Below, in pieces: positions 41,267 through 52,307 of a stretch of DNA of 64,000 nt. The translations under genes and the position numbers were made by a program. Under the pieces are notes generated by a model. That model did not search any database, had not been told where the DNA came from, and worked only from the letters and a program-made list of their open reading frames with translations. Numbering within the stretch: position 1 is the first letter of the stretch; each line of letters begins with the position of its first letter. The DNA comes from CAVXGU01 sp963761615 (GTDB lineage Bacteria > Acidobacteriota > Vicinamibacteria > Vicinamibacterales > CAVVIG01), in assembly GCA_963761615.1 (NCBI GenBank), contig CAVXGU010000003.1:2790001-2854000 (forward strand), given 5' to 3'.

Positions 41267-43053
41267 CGGGCCTCCGCGTCGCGAATGGCGAGCGCCGCAT
41301 CGATGAGCGACAGGTGCACGAGCGCCTGCGGGAAGTTCCCCAGGCTCTCGCCCGTCTCCGGATTCATCTCCTCGGCATAGAGACCGACGTCGTTGGCGCG
41401 CGCCACCAGCTCGTCCATGAGGTCAGCCGCCTCCTGGTGCCGCCGCGTGCGCGCCAGCGCCCCGGCCAGCCAGAACGAGCAGTTCAGGAAACACCCCTCC
41501 TGGCCCTGCACGCCATCCTCGCCCCGGTACCGGTACACGTAAGGGCCGCTCCGGAGCGAGCGGGAAATGGCGTCGATGGTCGACGCCAGCCGGGGCTCCG
41601 GGGCGTCGTAGCCGATGAAGGGCATCATCAGCAGGCTCGCGTCCACGTCGCGGTGGCCGGCGGCGCGCGTGTAGCTGGCGATCTCGTCGGACCAGCACTC
41701 GCGTTCGATGAAGTCGTGGATGGCCGAGGCCTCGCGCCTCCAGCGGTCGAGATGGTGCGCCGGCAGGTCACCCTCCCCGGCGAGCTGGATCGCGCGATCG
41801 AGCGCCACCCAGCACATGACCTTCGAGTGCGTGTAGGCCTGCGGCGCGCTCCGGCACTCCCAGATGCTCGAGTCGGGCTGGCGCCAGATGTCGCACACGA
41901 GATCCGCGATGCGGCCGAGAACGGCCCCCGTGTCACGATCGAGCCGCTGGTGGCCGTGCGCGAAGATCCAGGCGGTCTGGAGGAGGTCCCCGTAGATGTC
42001 GAGCTGCAGCTGTCCGAGCGCCGCGTTGCCGACGCGCACCGGACGCGATCCGCGATAGCCGGGAAGCGGAAGTTCGCGCTCGGCCGCGTTGGGCCCGCCG
42101 TCCAGGCGATAGAGCACGTGCAGCCGCGGCTCGGTGAGCGCGGTGGCCTGCATGAACCACCAGAACAGGGCCAGCGCCTCGTCACGGCAGCCGAGTCGCA
42201 GCAGCGCGCCCACCGCGTACGCCGAGTCGCGGATCCAGCAGAAGCGGTAGTCCCAGTTGCGGGCACCGCCGATCGCCTCGGGAAGGGACGTCGTCGGAGC
42301 CGCGACCGTCGCCCCCGACGGAGCGAAGATGAGCAGCTTCAAGACGAGGGCGCTTCGCACGACTTGGGCCGCCCACGGACCGTCGTAGTCGTGGGCCGCG
42401 GACCAGCCGCGCCAGAACTGCTCGGCCTCGACGAGCCGGCGCTCGACGCCCGCCCGCGCGGGCAGCACGAGCGGCTCGCCGTGCGCCGCGACGAGCGCCA
42501 GCGTCGAGCGGGTGCCCTCGCGGGCCGTGAACGACGCCTCTGCGCAGCCGCCGCGCCACGCCGGCGCGCCGGCATCCCAGTGCGCGACGCCCACCGCGCT
42601 CGTCCGCCACGTGGCGACCGGCACGCCGACCCGCCATTCCTCGCGCGGCGCGTGGGCGCCGTAGCCGAACCTCGGGGCGAAACGCCAGGTCATGGGCACC
42701 GATCCCGCCAGGCCCTCGATTTGCCGCACCAGTTCGCGCGCCGGTCCGAGGCGTTCGTCGAAGAGCGTCATCGCGTCGGTCACCCGGACGATGCCGTCGC
42801 CGGTCGTGAAGGTGGTCTGGAGGATGTTGGTCCGGGGCAGGTAGCTCCGGGTCGCCTCGAAAGGCACCGTGGGCCGGATCTCGAAGGTGCCGCCGCGTCC
42901 GGCGTCGAGCGTCGCGCCGAACACGCTCGGCGAGTCGAAATTGGGGAGACACAGCCAGTCGACGGCGCCGTCGCGCGCCACCAGCGCCGCGGTCCGTCCG
43001 TCGCCGATCAGCGCGTAGTCCGCGATCGGCGCATACCCCTCAACGCGCGCCAT
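41263..43053 (-). CDS. Glycoside hydrolase family 15 protein (glucoamylase/trehalase-like)
   Basis: A 596-residue cytoplasmic GH15 enzyme. The N-terminal beta-sandwich opens with YAPIADYALIGDGRTAALVARDGAVDWLCLPNFDSPSVFGATL, typical of bacterial glucoamylase/acid trehalase-like proteins. The catalytic (alpha/alpha)6 barrel has IGGARNWDYRFCWIRDSAYAV near residue 270 and QGQEGCFLNCSFWLAGAL near 515, close to the C-terminal catalytic region. It hydrolyses alpha-glucosidic bonds in maltodextrin, trehalose or similar. No signal peptide. First of four genes (GH15, membrane protein, rhomboid, cls) with 0-9 base gaps or overlaps. Confidence 0.92.
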   Translation of the reverse strand: MARVEGYAPIADYALIGDGRTAALVARDGAVDWLCLPNFDSPSVFGATLDAGRGGTFEIRPTVPFEATRSYLPRTNILQTTFTTGDGIVRVTDAMTLFDERLGPARELVRQIEGLAGSVPMTWRFAPRFGYGAHAPREEWRVGVPVATWRTSAVGVAHWDAGAPAWRGGCAEASFTAREGTRSTLALVAAHGEPLVLPARAGVERRLVEAEQFWRGWSAAHDYDGPWAAQVVRSALVLKLLIFAPSGATVAAPTTSLPEAIGGARNWDYRFCWIRDSAYAVGALLRLGCRDEALALFWWFMQATALTEPRLHVLYRLDGGPNAAERELPLPGYRGSRPVRVGNAALGQLQLDIYGDLLQTAWIFAHGHQRLDRDTGAVLGRIADLVCDIWRQPDSSIWECRSAPQAYTHSKVMCWVALDRAIQLAGEGDLPAHHLDRWRREASAIHDFIERECWSDEIASYTRAAGHRDVDASLLMMPFIGYDAPEPRLASTIDAISRSLRSGPYVYRYRGEDGVQGQEGCFLNCSFWLAGALARTRRHQEAADLMDELVARANDVGLYAEEMNPETGESLGNFPQALVHLSLIDAALAIRDAEAR

Positions 43054-43126
43054 CGTCGCTAATCCCTGTCCTCCAGTTCTGCTCCCTCACCGCTCGCTCG
43101 AGCCGTCCCGGCTCCCGGCCGGCTAC

Positions 43127-43237
43127 AGCGTTTTCGAGATCGATGTCGCCCCGAGATCGGCGTAGCCGCGAACCTTCAGGCCCGCCGCATGCGACGCCGA
43201 CCCGAAGGTCGGCCGCTACACCGAAGCGAAAACCGCT
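43127..43237 (-). repeat. Stop-codon-abutting two-hairpin element, copy 3
   Basis: A 111-bp copy with ends AGCGTTTT (43127-43134) and AAAACCGCT (43229-43237). The latter end directly follows the TAG of typA (43238-43240) on the minus strand. One hairpin (CCGACC-CGAA-GGTCGG) is intact; the other is worn. It lies between typA and the GH15 gene, which run in the same direction, so it is not limited to convergent gene ends. Confidence 0.85.
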
Positions 43238-45094
<1,857 letters not shown>

Positions 45095-45100
45095 TCTCTA

Positions 45101-45106
45101 AGTATA
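45101..45106 (-). promoter_or_regulatory. -10 box for typA, leaderless-type
   Basis: TATACT on the minus strand ends six bases before the ATG at 45094; transcription should start at or within a base or two of the start codon. Confidence 0.55.
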
Positions 45107-45160
45107 GGGGGGCGCGCCGGAAGCCGGCGAATGGGCGTGTGATTTAATTACCGTCGCTCG

Positions 45161-46783
45161 ATGCACGCCCTCCGCGCGCGCCCCCGCCTGGCTGCCTTTC
45201 TTCTCTTCGCGGCGCTGGCCGTGGTCCACACGTGGCCGCTCGCCGCCGCGCCGGGACGGCTGTCACGGAACGACAACGCCGACACGACGCTCAACGAATG
45301 GACCCTCGCGTGGATCGCCCACCAGCTCCCGCGCGACCCGGCGCACCTGTTCGACGCCAACATCTTCTACCCCGAGCGCGACACGCTCGCCTATTCGGAG
45401 CTGCTGCTGCCGCCGGCGCTGGCCGGCGCGCCGCTCGCGTGGCTGGGCGCGTCTCCGGTGCTCGTCTACAACGTCCTGCTCATCGCCGGGCTCGCGTTCA
45501 GCGGCTGGGCCGGGTGCCTCCTGGTCTGGCGCTGGACCGGCGACCTCGCGGCGGGCACGATCGCGGGAACGATCCTCGCCTTCAACGCCCACACCCTCAC
45601 GAGACTGCCCCAGCTCCAGGCGCTGCACGTCGAGTTCATTCCGCTGGCGCTGCTCGCCTTCGACGCCCTGCTCGCGCGGCCGAGCCGGCGCCACGCCGTG
45701 TGGCTGGGCGTCTGGATCGCGCTCCAGGGGACCACCTCCTACTACGGCTTCGTGTTCCTCCTCACGGCCCTCGCCGCGGGCGCGCTCGTCCGCGCCCGTG
45801 AGTGGACCGGGCCCGCGTTCCGGCGCGCCGCGGCCGGCGTCGGCCTCGCCGCGGCCCTCGCGGCGGTCCTGCTCACGCCGTTCCTTCTGCCCTATATCGG
45901 CACCGGCCAGGTCCGGCCGCTCGAGGAAGTGGCCCGCTACTCGGCATCCTGGGGCGACTACCTCGCCTCCCCCGCCCGCGTGCACTTCGCCGTGTGGAGC
46001 GCGCGCTGGTTCGGCGGATCGGCGGCGCTCTTTCCGGGGGTCGTCGCGCTCGCGCTGGCGCTGCTGGCCATCGTGTGGGGCATCCCCTTCCGCGACCGGC
46101 GGGCGCGGATGGCGCTGGCCTTCGGCGTCGCGGGCGTGGCGCTCTCCTTCGGACCGGGGCTGCCCGGCTACCGCCTGCTCTACCGGATCGCGCCGCCGCT
46201 CTGGGGCATCCGGAATGCCGCCCGCTTCGGATTCCTCGCGACCATCGCGGCCGCCATTCTCGGGGGCTTCGCGGTCGCGCGCCTGCGCGAGCGGCACCGC
46301 GGCGCCCGCTGGCTGCCCGCCGTGACGGTGCTGATCCTCGCGCTCGCGAACCTCGATGCGTTCTCGGCGCCGATCGACTACGCCCCGACAGCGCCCGTCG
46401 CGCCGATCTTCGCCCGGCTGCGACAGTCGGATGCCGTCGTCGCGGAATTTCCCTTCTATCCGCCCGACCGCGTGTTCCACAACGCGGATTACATGCTCGA
46501 CTCGACGGCGCACTGGCGTCCGATGCTGAACGGGTACAGCGGCCTGACGCCGCGCAGCTACGTGGCGCACTACGACGCGCTGCGCGGTTTTCCCGACGGC
46601 CGCGCGATCGCCGCCCTTCGGGCCGCCGGCGTCACGCACGTGTTCGTGCACTTCGCCCTGCTCGACGACTGGACCGCCCCAGGCACGTCGGACGCCGTCC
46701 GGCGATCGCCCGACCTGCGGCTCGTCGCCGAAGAAGGCGGTGTGGGTCTCTATCGGGTGGCGCCCCAGCGCGCGGGGAACTGA
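45161..46783 (+). CDS. Multi-pass membrane protein, GT-C glycosyltransferase-like
   Basis: A 540-residue inner-membrane protein with about eleven helices up to residue 390 and a periplasmic C-terminal domain of about 150 residues. The first periplasmic loop RLSRNDNADTTLNEWTLAW carries acidic residues where GT-C enzymes have their catalytic Asp. GLTPRSYVAHYDALRGFPDG lies in the C-terminal domain. Similar proteins are common in Acidobacteria and are often annotated as hypothetical or YfhO-like. Start ATG lies ten bases after TAATTA and lacks a Shine-Dalgarno. The sugar substrate is unknown. Confidence 0.6.
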   Translation: MHALRARPRLAAFLLFAALAVVHTWPLAAAPGRLSRNDNADTTLNEWTLAWIAHQLPRDPAHLFDANIFYPERDTLAYSELLLPPALAGAPLAWLGASPVLVYNVLLIAGLAFSGWAGCLLVWRWTGDLAAGTIAGTILAFNAHTLTRLPQLQALHVEFIPLALLAFDALLARPSRRHAVWLGVWIALQGTTSYYGFVFLLTALAAGALVRAREWTGPAFRRAAAGVGLAAALAAVLLTPFLLPYIGTGQVRPLEEVARYSASWGDYLASPARVHFAVWSARWFGGSAALFPGVVALALALLAIVWGIPFRDRRARMALAFGVAGVALSFGPGLPGYRLLYRIAPPLWGIRNAARFGFLATIAAAILGGFAVARLRERHRGARWLPAVTVLILALANLDAFSAPIDYAPTAPVAPIFARLRQSDAVVAEFPFYPPDRVFHNADYMLDSTAHWRPMLNGYSGLTPRSYVAHYDALRGFPDGRAIAALRAAGVTHVFVHFALLDDWTAPGTSDAVRRSPDLRLVAEEGGVGLYRVAPQRAGN

Positions 46784-46806
46784 CGGCCGGCCCCAGCGCA
46801 AACCCG

Positions 46807-46835
46807 TTGTGGCCGTCCCGAGGCCAAGGTAGATT
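46807..46835 (+). promoter_or_regulatory. Putative promoter of hybrid kinase gene
   Basis: TTGTGG (46807-46812), a 17-base spacer and TAGATT (46830-46835) give a plausible sigma70-type promoter. It would leave a leader of about 85 bases ending in a strong GGAGG. Confidence 0.45.
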
Positions 46836-46925
46836 GTTGGTGTACCACCCGCCGTGCAGACCGGGCACCCGCCAGGGGTGGAGCGCCGTCGTTGCGTGCG
46901 ACCCACGTCTCTGGATGGAGGAACA

Positions 46926-49337
46926 TTGGCGCCCCTCCCGCTCGATATTTCCGGGCTGTCCCGCACAGAACGCCTGCGCCTGATTGAAGCGCTCCGCGAC
47001 AGCCTCGATCCCGCCGATCTTCTGCCAACAGGCCCGCCGCCGGGCCCGGCGTTGGCTCACGACGCACTGCGCGCCTCGGAGCGACGCTACCGCCGGCTCT
47101 TCGAATCCGCCAAGGACGGCATCCTGATCCTCGACGCCGAGACGGGGATGATCGTGGACGTGAATCCGTTCCTGATCGAGCTGCTCGACTACTCACGCGA
47201 GGAAATCCTCGCCAGGCATGTGTGGGATCTGGGCTTCCTCCGCGACGTCATTGCCAACCAGGCCAACTTCCTGGAGCTGCGCGAGAAAGGATTCGTTCGC
47301 TACGACGACAAGGCGCTCGAAACCCGCGGCGGCGAACGCGTGGAGGTCGAGTTCGTCAGCAACGTGTACCAGGTGAACGATCACCGTGTGATCCAGTGCA
47401 ACATCCGGGACGTCACGGACCGCGCACGGATGAACGCGGCGCTCCAGGCTTCGCTCCGCTTGACCGAGCAGATCATCAACGCGCTCCCAGCGCGAGTGTT
47501 CTGGAAGGACACGGATCTGACCTACATCGGCTGCAATCGACTCTTCGCCAGCGACGCGGGCCTCAGCGCTCCCGCTGAGATCGTCGGAAAGAGCGACTAC
47601 CAGCTGGCGTGGAGCGAGCAGGCGGCCGCGTATCGCGCGGACGACCGCCAGGTGATCGAGAGCGGCCAGGCCAAGCTGCTCATCGAAGAACCGCAGACGA
47701 CGCCGGAGGGACACACCATCACGCTGCTCACGAGCAAGGTGCCGCTGCACGACGCCAGTGGGGCGATCATCGGTATTCTTGGAACGTATCTCGACATCAC
47801 GGCACTGAAGCGGGCGGAAGCCTCGGAAGCCCGGTTGGCGACGGCGGTCAAGCAGGTCGCCGAGGCGATCATGATCACCGACGCCCAAGGTTCCATCGTC
47901 GACGTCAATCCGGCGTTTGAAGTCTCGTCCGGATACACCCGTGACGAAGTGATTGGCCGCAACCCCCGGATGCTGAAGAGCGGCAAGCACGATGCGGCCT
48001 TCTACCGCCGGATGTGGTCGGTGCTGACGGACGGACACGTGTGGCGCGGTCGACTGACGAACCGGCGCAAAGACGGCACCCTCTACGACGAGGATGTCAG
48101 CATCTCTCCCATTCACAGCACCGACGGGACAACCGTCAACTTCGTGGCCGTCAAGCGCGACGTCACCGCCCAGGAGCGGCTGGAGGCCCAGCTGCGGCGC
48201 AGCCAGCGCCTGGAGAGCATCGGCACGCTCGCCGGCGGAGTCGCCCACGACCTCAACAACGCGCTCGCGCCGATCCTCATGGCGACCGAGCTGCTGCGGC
48301 TGGAGCTCCCCGGCACGGCGCTCGACGATCTCAATCTGATCGAGGCGGGCGCCCGGCACGGCGCCGACCTGGTCAAACAGCTGCTGCACTTCGCCCGAGG
48401 CGCCGAGGGCGAGCGCTTGCCGGTCGAGCTGAAGACGGTGTGCGGCGAGATGGAACGGCTGATCCGGCACACGTTTCCCAAGAGCATCACGCTGCGGATC
48501 GATTGCCCGGCGGATCTCCCCCCGATCCTGGGCGACGCGACGCAACTGCATCAGGTGCTGCTCAACCTGTGTCTCAACGCACGCGACGCCATGCCCCAGG
48601 GCGGTCAACTGTCCATTCATGTGAGACCGCAGCACATCGACGCCACCCCGGACAACCAGGCCCTCGGCCTGAAGCACGGCCCCTATGTGGTGTTGCGCGT
48701 GACGGACACCGGCACTGGCATCCTGCCGGAGGATCTCGACCGCATCTTCGATCCATTCTTCACCACCAAGACGTCCGACAAGGGTACGGGCCTCGGCCTC
48801 TCCACGACGCTCGGCATCGTCAAAGGCCATCACGGCTTCATCCGGGTGTATTCCAACCTGGGCCACGGCTCGACGTTCGCGGTCTATCTGCCGGTTCCCG
48901 ACACTCTTCGCGACAGCAACGCGGGCGATGCCACAGTGCCGCCCGCGATCGACTCCACGTTCCGCGGACACGGCCAGACGATTCTCGTGGTGGACGACGA
49001 GGCCTCGATACGCGACATCCTGCGCAGGGTGCTGACGAGGCTGGACTTCAGAGTGGTGAGCGCCTCGGACGGCACCAGCGCGCTACGTGCCGTATCCGAG
49101 CAGCCGGCGGGGCTGGCGGCGATCATCACCGACCTGCACATGCCGGGGCTGGGCGGCATTTCCTTTCTGCGACTCGTCCGAAAGCGGCTGCCCGAGGCGG
49201 CGATCATCGTCGTGAGCGGCCTGGTGGGAGAGTCGGAGAGACAGCAACTGGCGCAGATCGGCGTCGGCACAGTGGTCAACAAGCCGTTCACGCAGGCAGA
49301 GCTCGTCGGAGCCCTGCAGGCGGTTCTTGTCAGTTGA
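46926..49337 (+). CDS. Multi-PAS hybrid histidine kinase with C-terminal receiver
   Basis: An 803-residue soluble sensor kinase. Three PAS domains occupy residues about 65-430 (DGILILDAETGMIVDVNPFL, EIVGKSDYQLAWSEQ, AIMITDAQGSIVDVNPAF). The phosphoacceptor His is residue 441 in LAGGVAHDLNNALAPI. The ATPase has NLCLNARDAMPQGG and DPFFTTKTSDKGTGLGLST. The receiver carries Asp736 in AIITDLHMPGLGG and the Lys in VVNKPF. TTG at 46926 is chosen because GGAGGAACA precedes it. The N-terminal LSRTERLRLIEALRDSLDP resembles the antitoxin helix of addiction-module proteins. No membrane helix, so it senses a cytoplasmic cue. Confidence 0.9.
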   Translation: MAPLPLDISGLSRTERLRLIEALRDSLDPADLLPTGPPPGPALAHDALRASERRYRRLFESAKDGILILDAETGMIVDVNPFLIELLDYSREEILARHVWDLGFLRDVIANQANFLELREKGFVRYDDKALETRGGERVEVEFVSNVYQVNDHRVIQCNIRDVTDRARMNAALQASLRLTEQIINALPARVFWKDTDLTYIGCNRLFASDAGLSAPAEIVGKSDYQLAWSEQAAAYRADDRQVIESGQAKLLIEEPQTTPEGHTITLLTSKVPLHDASGAIIGILGTYLDITALKRAEASEARLATAVKQVAEAIMITDAQGSIVDVNPAFEVSSGYTRDEVIGRNPRMLKSGKHDAAFYRRMWSVLTDGHVWRGRLTNRRKDGTLYDEDVSISPIHSTDGTTVNFVAVKRDVTAQERLEAQLRRSQRLESIGTLAGGVAHDLNNALAPILMATELLRLELPGTALDDLNLIEAGARHGADLVKQLLHFARGAEGERLPVELKTVCGEMERLIRHTFPKSITLRIDCPADLPPILGDATQLHQVLLNLCLNARDAMPQGGQLSIHVRPQHIDATPDNQALGLKHGPYVVLRVTDTGTGILPEDLDRIFDPFFTTKTSDKGTGLGLSTTLGIVKGHHGFIRVYSNLGHGSTFAVYLPVPDTLRDSNAGDATVPPAIDSTFRGHGQTILVVDDEASIRDILRRVLTRLDFRVVSASDGTSALRAVSEQPAGLAAIITDLHMPGLGGISFLRLVRKRLPEAAIIVVSGLVGESERQQLAQIGVGTVVNKPFTQAELVGALQAVLVS

Positions 49338-49452
49338 ACGTTCGTCGGTCGCTGGAACGATGAAGGTGGTCCAGAAGCGTCCGGCCGAATTGCGGTGCGG
49401 GACGGGATCGCGGGCGAGCAGGGCCGCCTTGAACAGCGAGGCCGAGGGAAGA

Positions 49453-50634
49453 TCAGAAGATCGGATGCAGGTTCGTGAAGAGCGCCAGACACAGCGGGTA
49501 GAACATCGCGAACGCCACGAGCACGGCCGTCGCAGCCCGGCGGGAGGGCCAGCCGGCGAGCCAGATGAAGGCGGGGAACAGAACGGAGCAGTAGCGGCCG
49601 ATCCCCTCGAACACGCCCGAGGACAGCGGCAGCCAGAGGCTGGCGAGCACGAACAGGCCGTAGGCGGCCCCGAGGCGCCACCAGATGAACGGCACGGCGA
49701 GCGCGAAGAGAATCCCTGCCCCGCCGTTCAGCAGGTCGTAGGGCGCCATGCGATCGCCGGACAGGTACTCGTAGGGATGCGTCGCCAGGCGGGCGAGCAG
49801 GCGCAGCGGCTCGGTCCACGGCGCGCCGCCGGGGTGGTACCCCCAGCGCTGAATCGTCGCCGCCCACTCGAGCGGGTTGCCGGTCAGCCAGTAGATATAG
49901 GCGGAGTACGCGCCGATTCCCGACGCCACCAGGGCCAGCGCGAGGAGCACACGAACGACCTGCTGACGCTCGAACCGCTCCGACTGCAAGTGCCGCCACC
50001 CGATCCAGGCGAGCGCAGGCAGGATGAGGATCCCGTTGACCCGTGTGGCCGTCGCCAGCCCTCCAGCCACTCCGCCGAGCAGCCATCGCCGCGTGCGGAA
50101 TGCGTAGAAGGCGCTGACGACGAAGAACAGGAACGTCGACTCCGTGTAGACCACGCCGAAGAAGAAGGCGAAGGGAAAGATCGCCGCGAGCAGGACCGCG
50201 CGTTCGGCCCGCTCCGCATCGAGATCGAGGCGGGCCAGCTTGTAGAGGACGACCATCGCCCCGATGAACATGGTCCAGGACACGACGATCCCGCCGAGGA
50301 AGAAGTCCGACGGCTGGGGGCCGAACAGCCGGCCGACGTACCGGACGAGCAGCGGGTAGACCGGGAAGTACGCGATGTTGCTGCGCCCTCCGGGCACGTA
50401 GTCGTACCCGAGCCGCGCGATCGGGATGTACCACCCCGAGTCGTACCGTGCGAAGGCGTCCCAGAACAGGTCGGTGTGACCGAAGACGGTGAACTGCTCG
50501 GGCTGGGCGAGAGGGAACCAGACGTTCACCAGCAGCGCCAAGCCGGCCGAGACGAGACGGAAGGCGAGCGCCAGGGCTCCGATGCGAAGCACGGTCCCCA
50601 GCTGCCGGGGACGTCGCGACGGGGATGGGCACAT
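49453..50634 (-). CDS. PIG-V/Gpi18-like mannosyltransferase family membrane protein
   Basis: A 393-residue membrane protein with about nine helices. The first loop FWDAFARYDSGWYIPIARLGYDY and the following NIAYFPVYPLLVRYVGRLFG match the signature of the Gpi18/PIG-V mannosyltransferase family, which uses polyprenyl-phosphate mannose; the loop Asp is the presumed catalytic residue. FFGVVYTESTFLFF and GGVAGGLATATRVNGILILP are further family segments. In bacteria such proteins probably glycosylate envelope lipids or proteins. It starts 55 bases after the M28 peptidase gene and may share its transcript. Confidence 0.78.
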   Translation of the reverse strand: MCPSPSRRPRQLGTVLRIGALALAFRLVSAGLALLVNVWFPLAQPEQFTVFGHTDLFWDAFARYDSGWYIPIARLGYDYVPGGRSNIAYFPVYPLLVRYVGRLFGPQPSDFFLGGIVVSWTMFIGAMVVLYKLARLDLDAERAERAVLLAAIFPFAFFFGVVYTESTFLFFVVSAFYAFRTRRWLLGGVAGGLATATRVNGILILPALAWIGWRHLQSERFERQQVVRVLLALALVASGIGAYSAYIYWLTGNPLEWAATIQRWGYHPGGAPWTEPLRLLARLATHPYEYLSGDRMAPYDLLNGGAGILFALAVPFIWWRLGAAYGLFVLASLWLPLSSGVFEGIGRYCSVLFPAFIWLAGWPSRRAATAVLVAFAMFYPLCLALFTNLHPIF

Positions 50635-50689
50635 GGCTGGTCGGCAGGCGCTCGTGGGGTCGGGGCTCGGGCGTCTGGCGTCGGTCGTC

Positions 50690-52177
50690 CTACGGCCTCG
50701 GCAGCATGTCGTCGCGCATGGCAGCCTGGTACGCGAAGGATGCCATGACGATCGCAGCCTGGCTGATGTCGTCGACGTTCAGGCGCTCGGGCGTGTCCAT
50801 GTTCGTGTGGTGCGTGCGGATGTCGTAGTTGTCGTAGTCCTGGACCGGGTTGAATCCGGGGACGCCGGCCTCGATGAAGCTCAGGTGGTCGGTCGAACCG
50901 ACGCTCTCGATCGTGTTCTTCCGCGCGCCCAGATCCTTCAACGGCGCCAGCCACGCGTCGAAGATCGGCGCCACCCTCGGCATGTCCTGATCGAAGAAGC
51001 CGTAGATCTTGCCCGTGCCGTTGTCGATGTTGAAGTACACGTCGAACTTCTCGCGGGCGGCGCGGTTGGCGTCGCCGGCGAGGTGCTGCTTCACCCAGGC
51101 CCGCGATCCCAGCAGGCCCTGCTCTTCGCCGCTCCAGAGCGCCACGCGAATCGTCCGCCGCGGCCTGACGCCGGATGCCTTCAGGATCCGCATCGCCTCC
51201 ACGACCGTCGTCGCGCCGTCGGCGTTGTCGGTCGCCCCGACGCCGGCGTGCCACGAGTCGAGATGGCCGCCGATCATCACGACCTGGTCGCCGAGGACCG
51301 GGTCGGAGCCCGGCAACTCGGCGATGACGTTCAGCGCGTTGCCGTCCCCCGGGTAGAACCGCGTCTTCACGTTCACGCGCAGCTTCACCGGCACGCCGTC
51401 CTGCAGCAGGCGGACGATCATGTTGTAGTGTTCGGCGCTGAGCGTGAGCGAAGGGGGCGCCCCGGGGCCCTGGTCGCGCCCGGTCACGAACACGGTCCCG
51501 TGCTCTCCGGCACTCGGCTTCAACAGGACCCCCGCGCCGGCCTGGCTCAGCGTCTGCGCGATCCGCTGGGCGGGCGTGGGTCCACGGCCCCGGCCTGCGT
51601 TGCCGCGGCCGCGGTTGCCGACCGACGTCGCGTAGTCGGCCGAGCGCGCCACGTAGCCAGGCGCCGTCGGCTGCGGGCGATCGCGACGGACGAAGTTCGA
51701 CATCGGCGGCTGCGTCAGCACGATCGCGCCCTTCAACTGCGAGGCGAGCGCCTCCACGTCCTCGGGCGACTTGCCGCCGATGTACACGGGAGCGGCCAGG
51801 ATCTCGCCGCTGGTCGCGTTCGACCAGCCATCGGCGTATGCGATGAGCGGCATGTACCGCGGCTCGACCATCTCGACGGTCAGCTGCTCCAGCTCCCAGC
51901 CCCGGCCGAACTTCCACGGCTCGACGTGTACGTTCGACAGGCCGTAGGCCTGCAGCCGGTCCCGCATGTACTCGGACGCGCGGACCTGCGCCGGCGACAT
52001 CGTGAGGCGCGGGCCGATCCGGGTGGTCAGCATGTCGAAGACCGGGGCGACTTGCGAGTGCACCAGGCCCTCGGCCCGAATCTTCGCCAGCGCGTCGGCG
52101 ACGGGGTCGGCCTGTCCGGCGAGCGTGATGCCGAGCGCGGCGGCGATGACGCCGGCCGTCAGGAGTCGTCTGGCCAC
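50690..52177 (-). CDS. Secreted M28-family zinc aminopeptidase/carboxypeptidase
   Basis: A 495-residue exported di-zinc peptidase. The signal peptide ends near ITLAGQ. A PA (protease-associated) insert lies at residues about 130-250 and includes a Gly/Arg-rich stretch (NRGRGNAGRGRGP). The catalytic domain has the metal ligands in GGHLDSWHAGVGATDNADG near 302, the Glu pair in WSGEEQGLLGS, Asp in FNIDNGTG and the last His in IRTHHTNMDTPE. It resembles glutamate-carboxypeptidase-like M28 enzymes. GTG at 52177 follows GGAGG. The frame remains open upstream only through repeat sequence. Confidence 0.9.
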   Translation of the reverse strand: MARRLLTAGVIAAALGITLAGQADPVADALAKIRAEGLVHSQVAPVFDMLTTRIGPRLTMSPAQVRASEYMRDRLQAYGLSNVHVEPWKFGRGWELEQLTVEMVEPRYMPLIAYADGWSNATSGEILAAPVYIGGKSPEDVEALASQLKGAIVLTQPPMSNFVRRDRPQPTAPGYVARSADYATSVGNRGRGNAGRGRGPTPAQRIAQTLSQAGAGVLLKPSAGEHGTVFVTGRDQGPGAPPSLTLSAEHYNMIVRLLQDGVPVKLRVNVKTRFYPGDGNALNVIAELPGSDPVLGDQVVMIGGHLDSWHAGVGATDNADGATTVVEAMRILKASGVRPRRTIRVALWSGEEQGLLGSRAWVKQHLAGDANRAAREKFDVYFNIDNGTGKIYGFFDQDMPRVAPIFDAWLAPLKDLGARKNTIESVGSTDHLSFIEAGVPGFNPVQDYDNYDIRTHHTNMDTPERLNVDDISQAAIVMASFAYQAAMRDDMLPRP

Positions 52178-52214
52178 GGGACCTCCAATGCTGGATGCGG
52201 ATGGTAGCGCACAC

Positions 52215-52307
52215 AGGCACCCGGCACCAGCACCTTGGCACCCGGCCCCCGGCCCCCGGCACGAGCACCTCGGCACCCGGTGCCCGGAACCCGGCACCCG
52301 TTGCTAG
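52215..52307. repeat. GCACCCG-type heptamer array downstream of copper ATPase
   Basis: About twelve degenerate 7-bp units (GCACCCG, GCCCCCG and variants) fill the space between the copper ATPase stop and the M28 gene leader, ending just at the stop codon region of the ATPase. The same unit occurs within the ATPase coding sequence. Confidence 0.75.
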
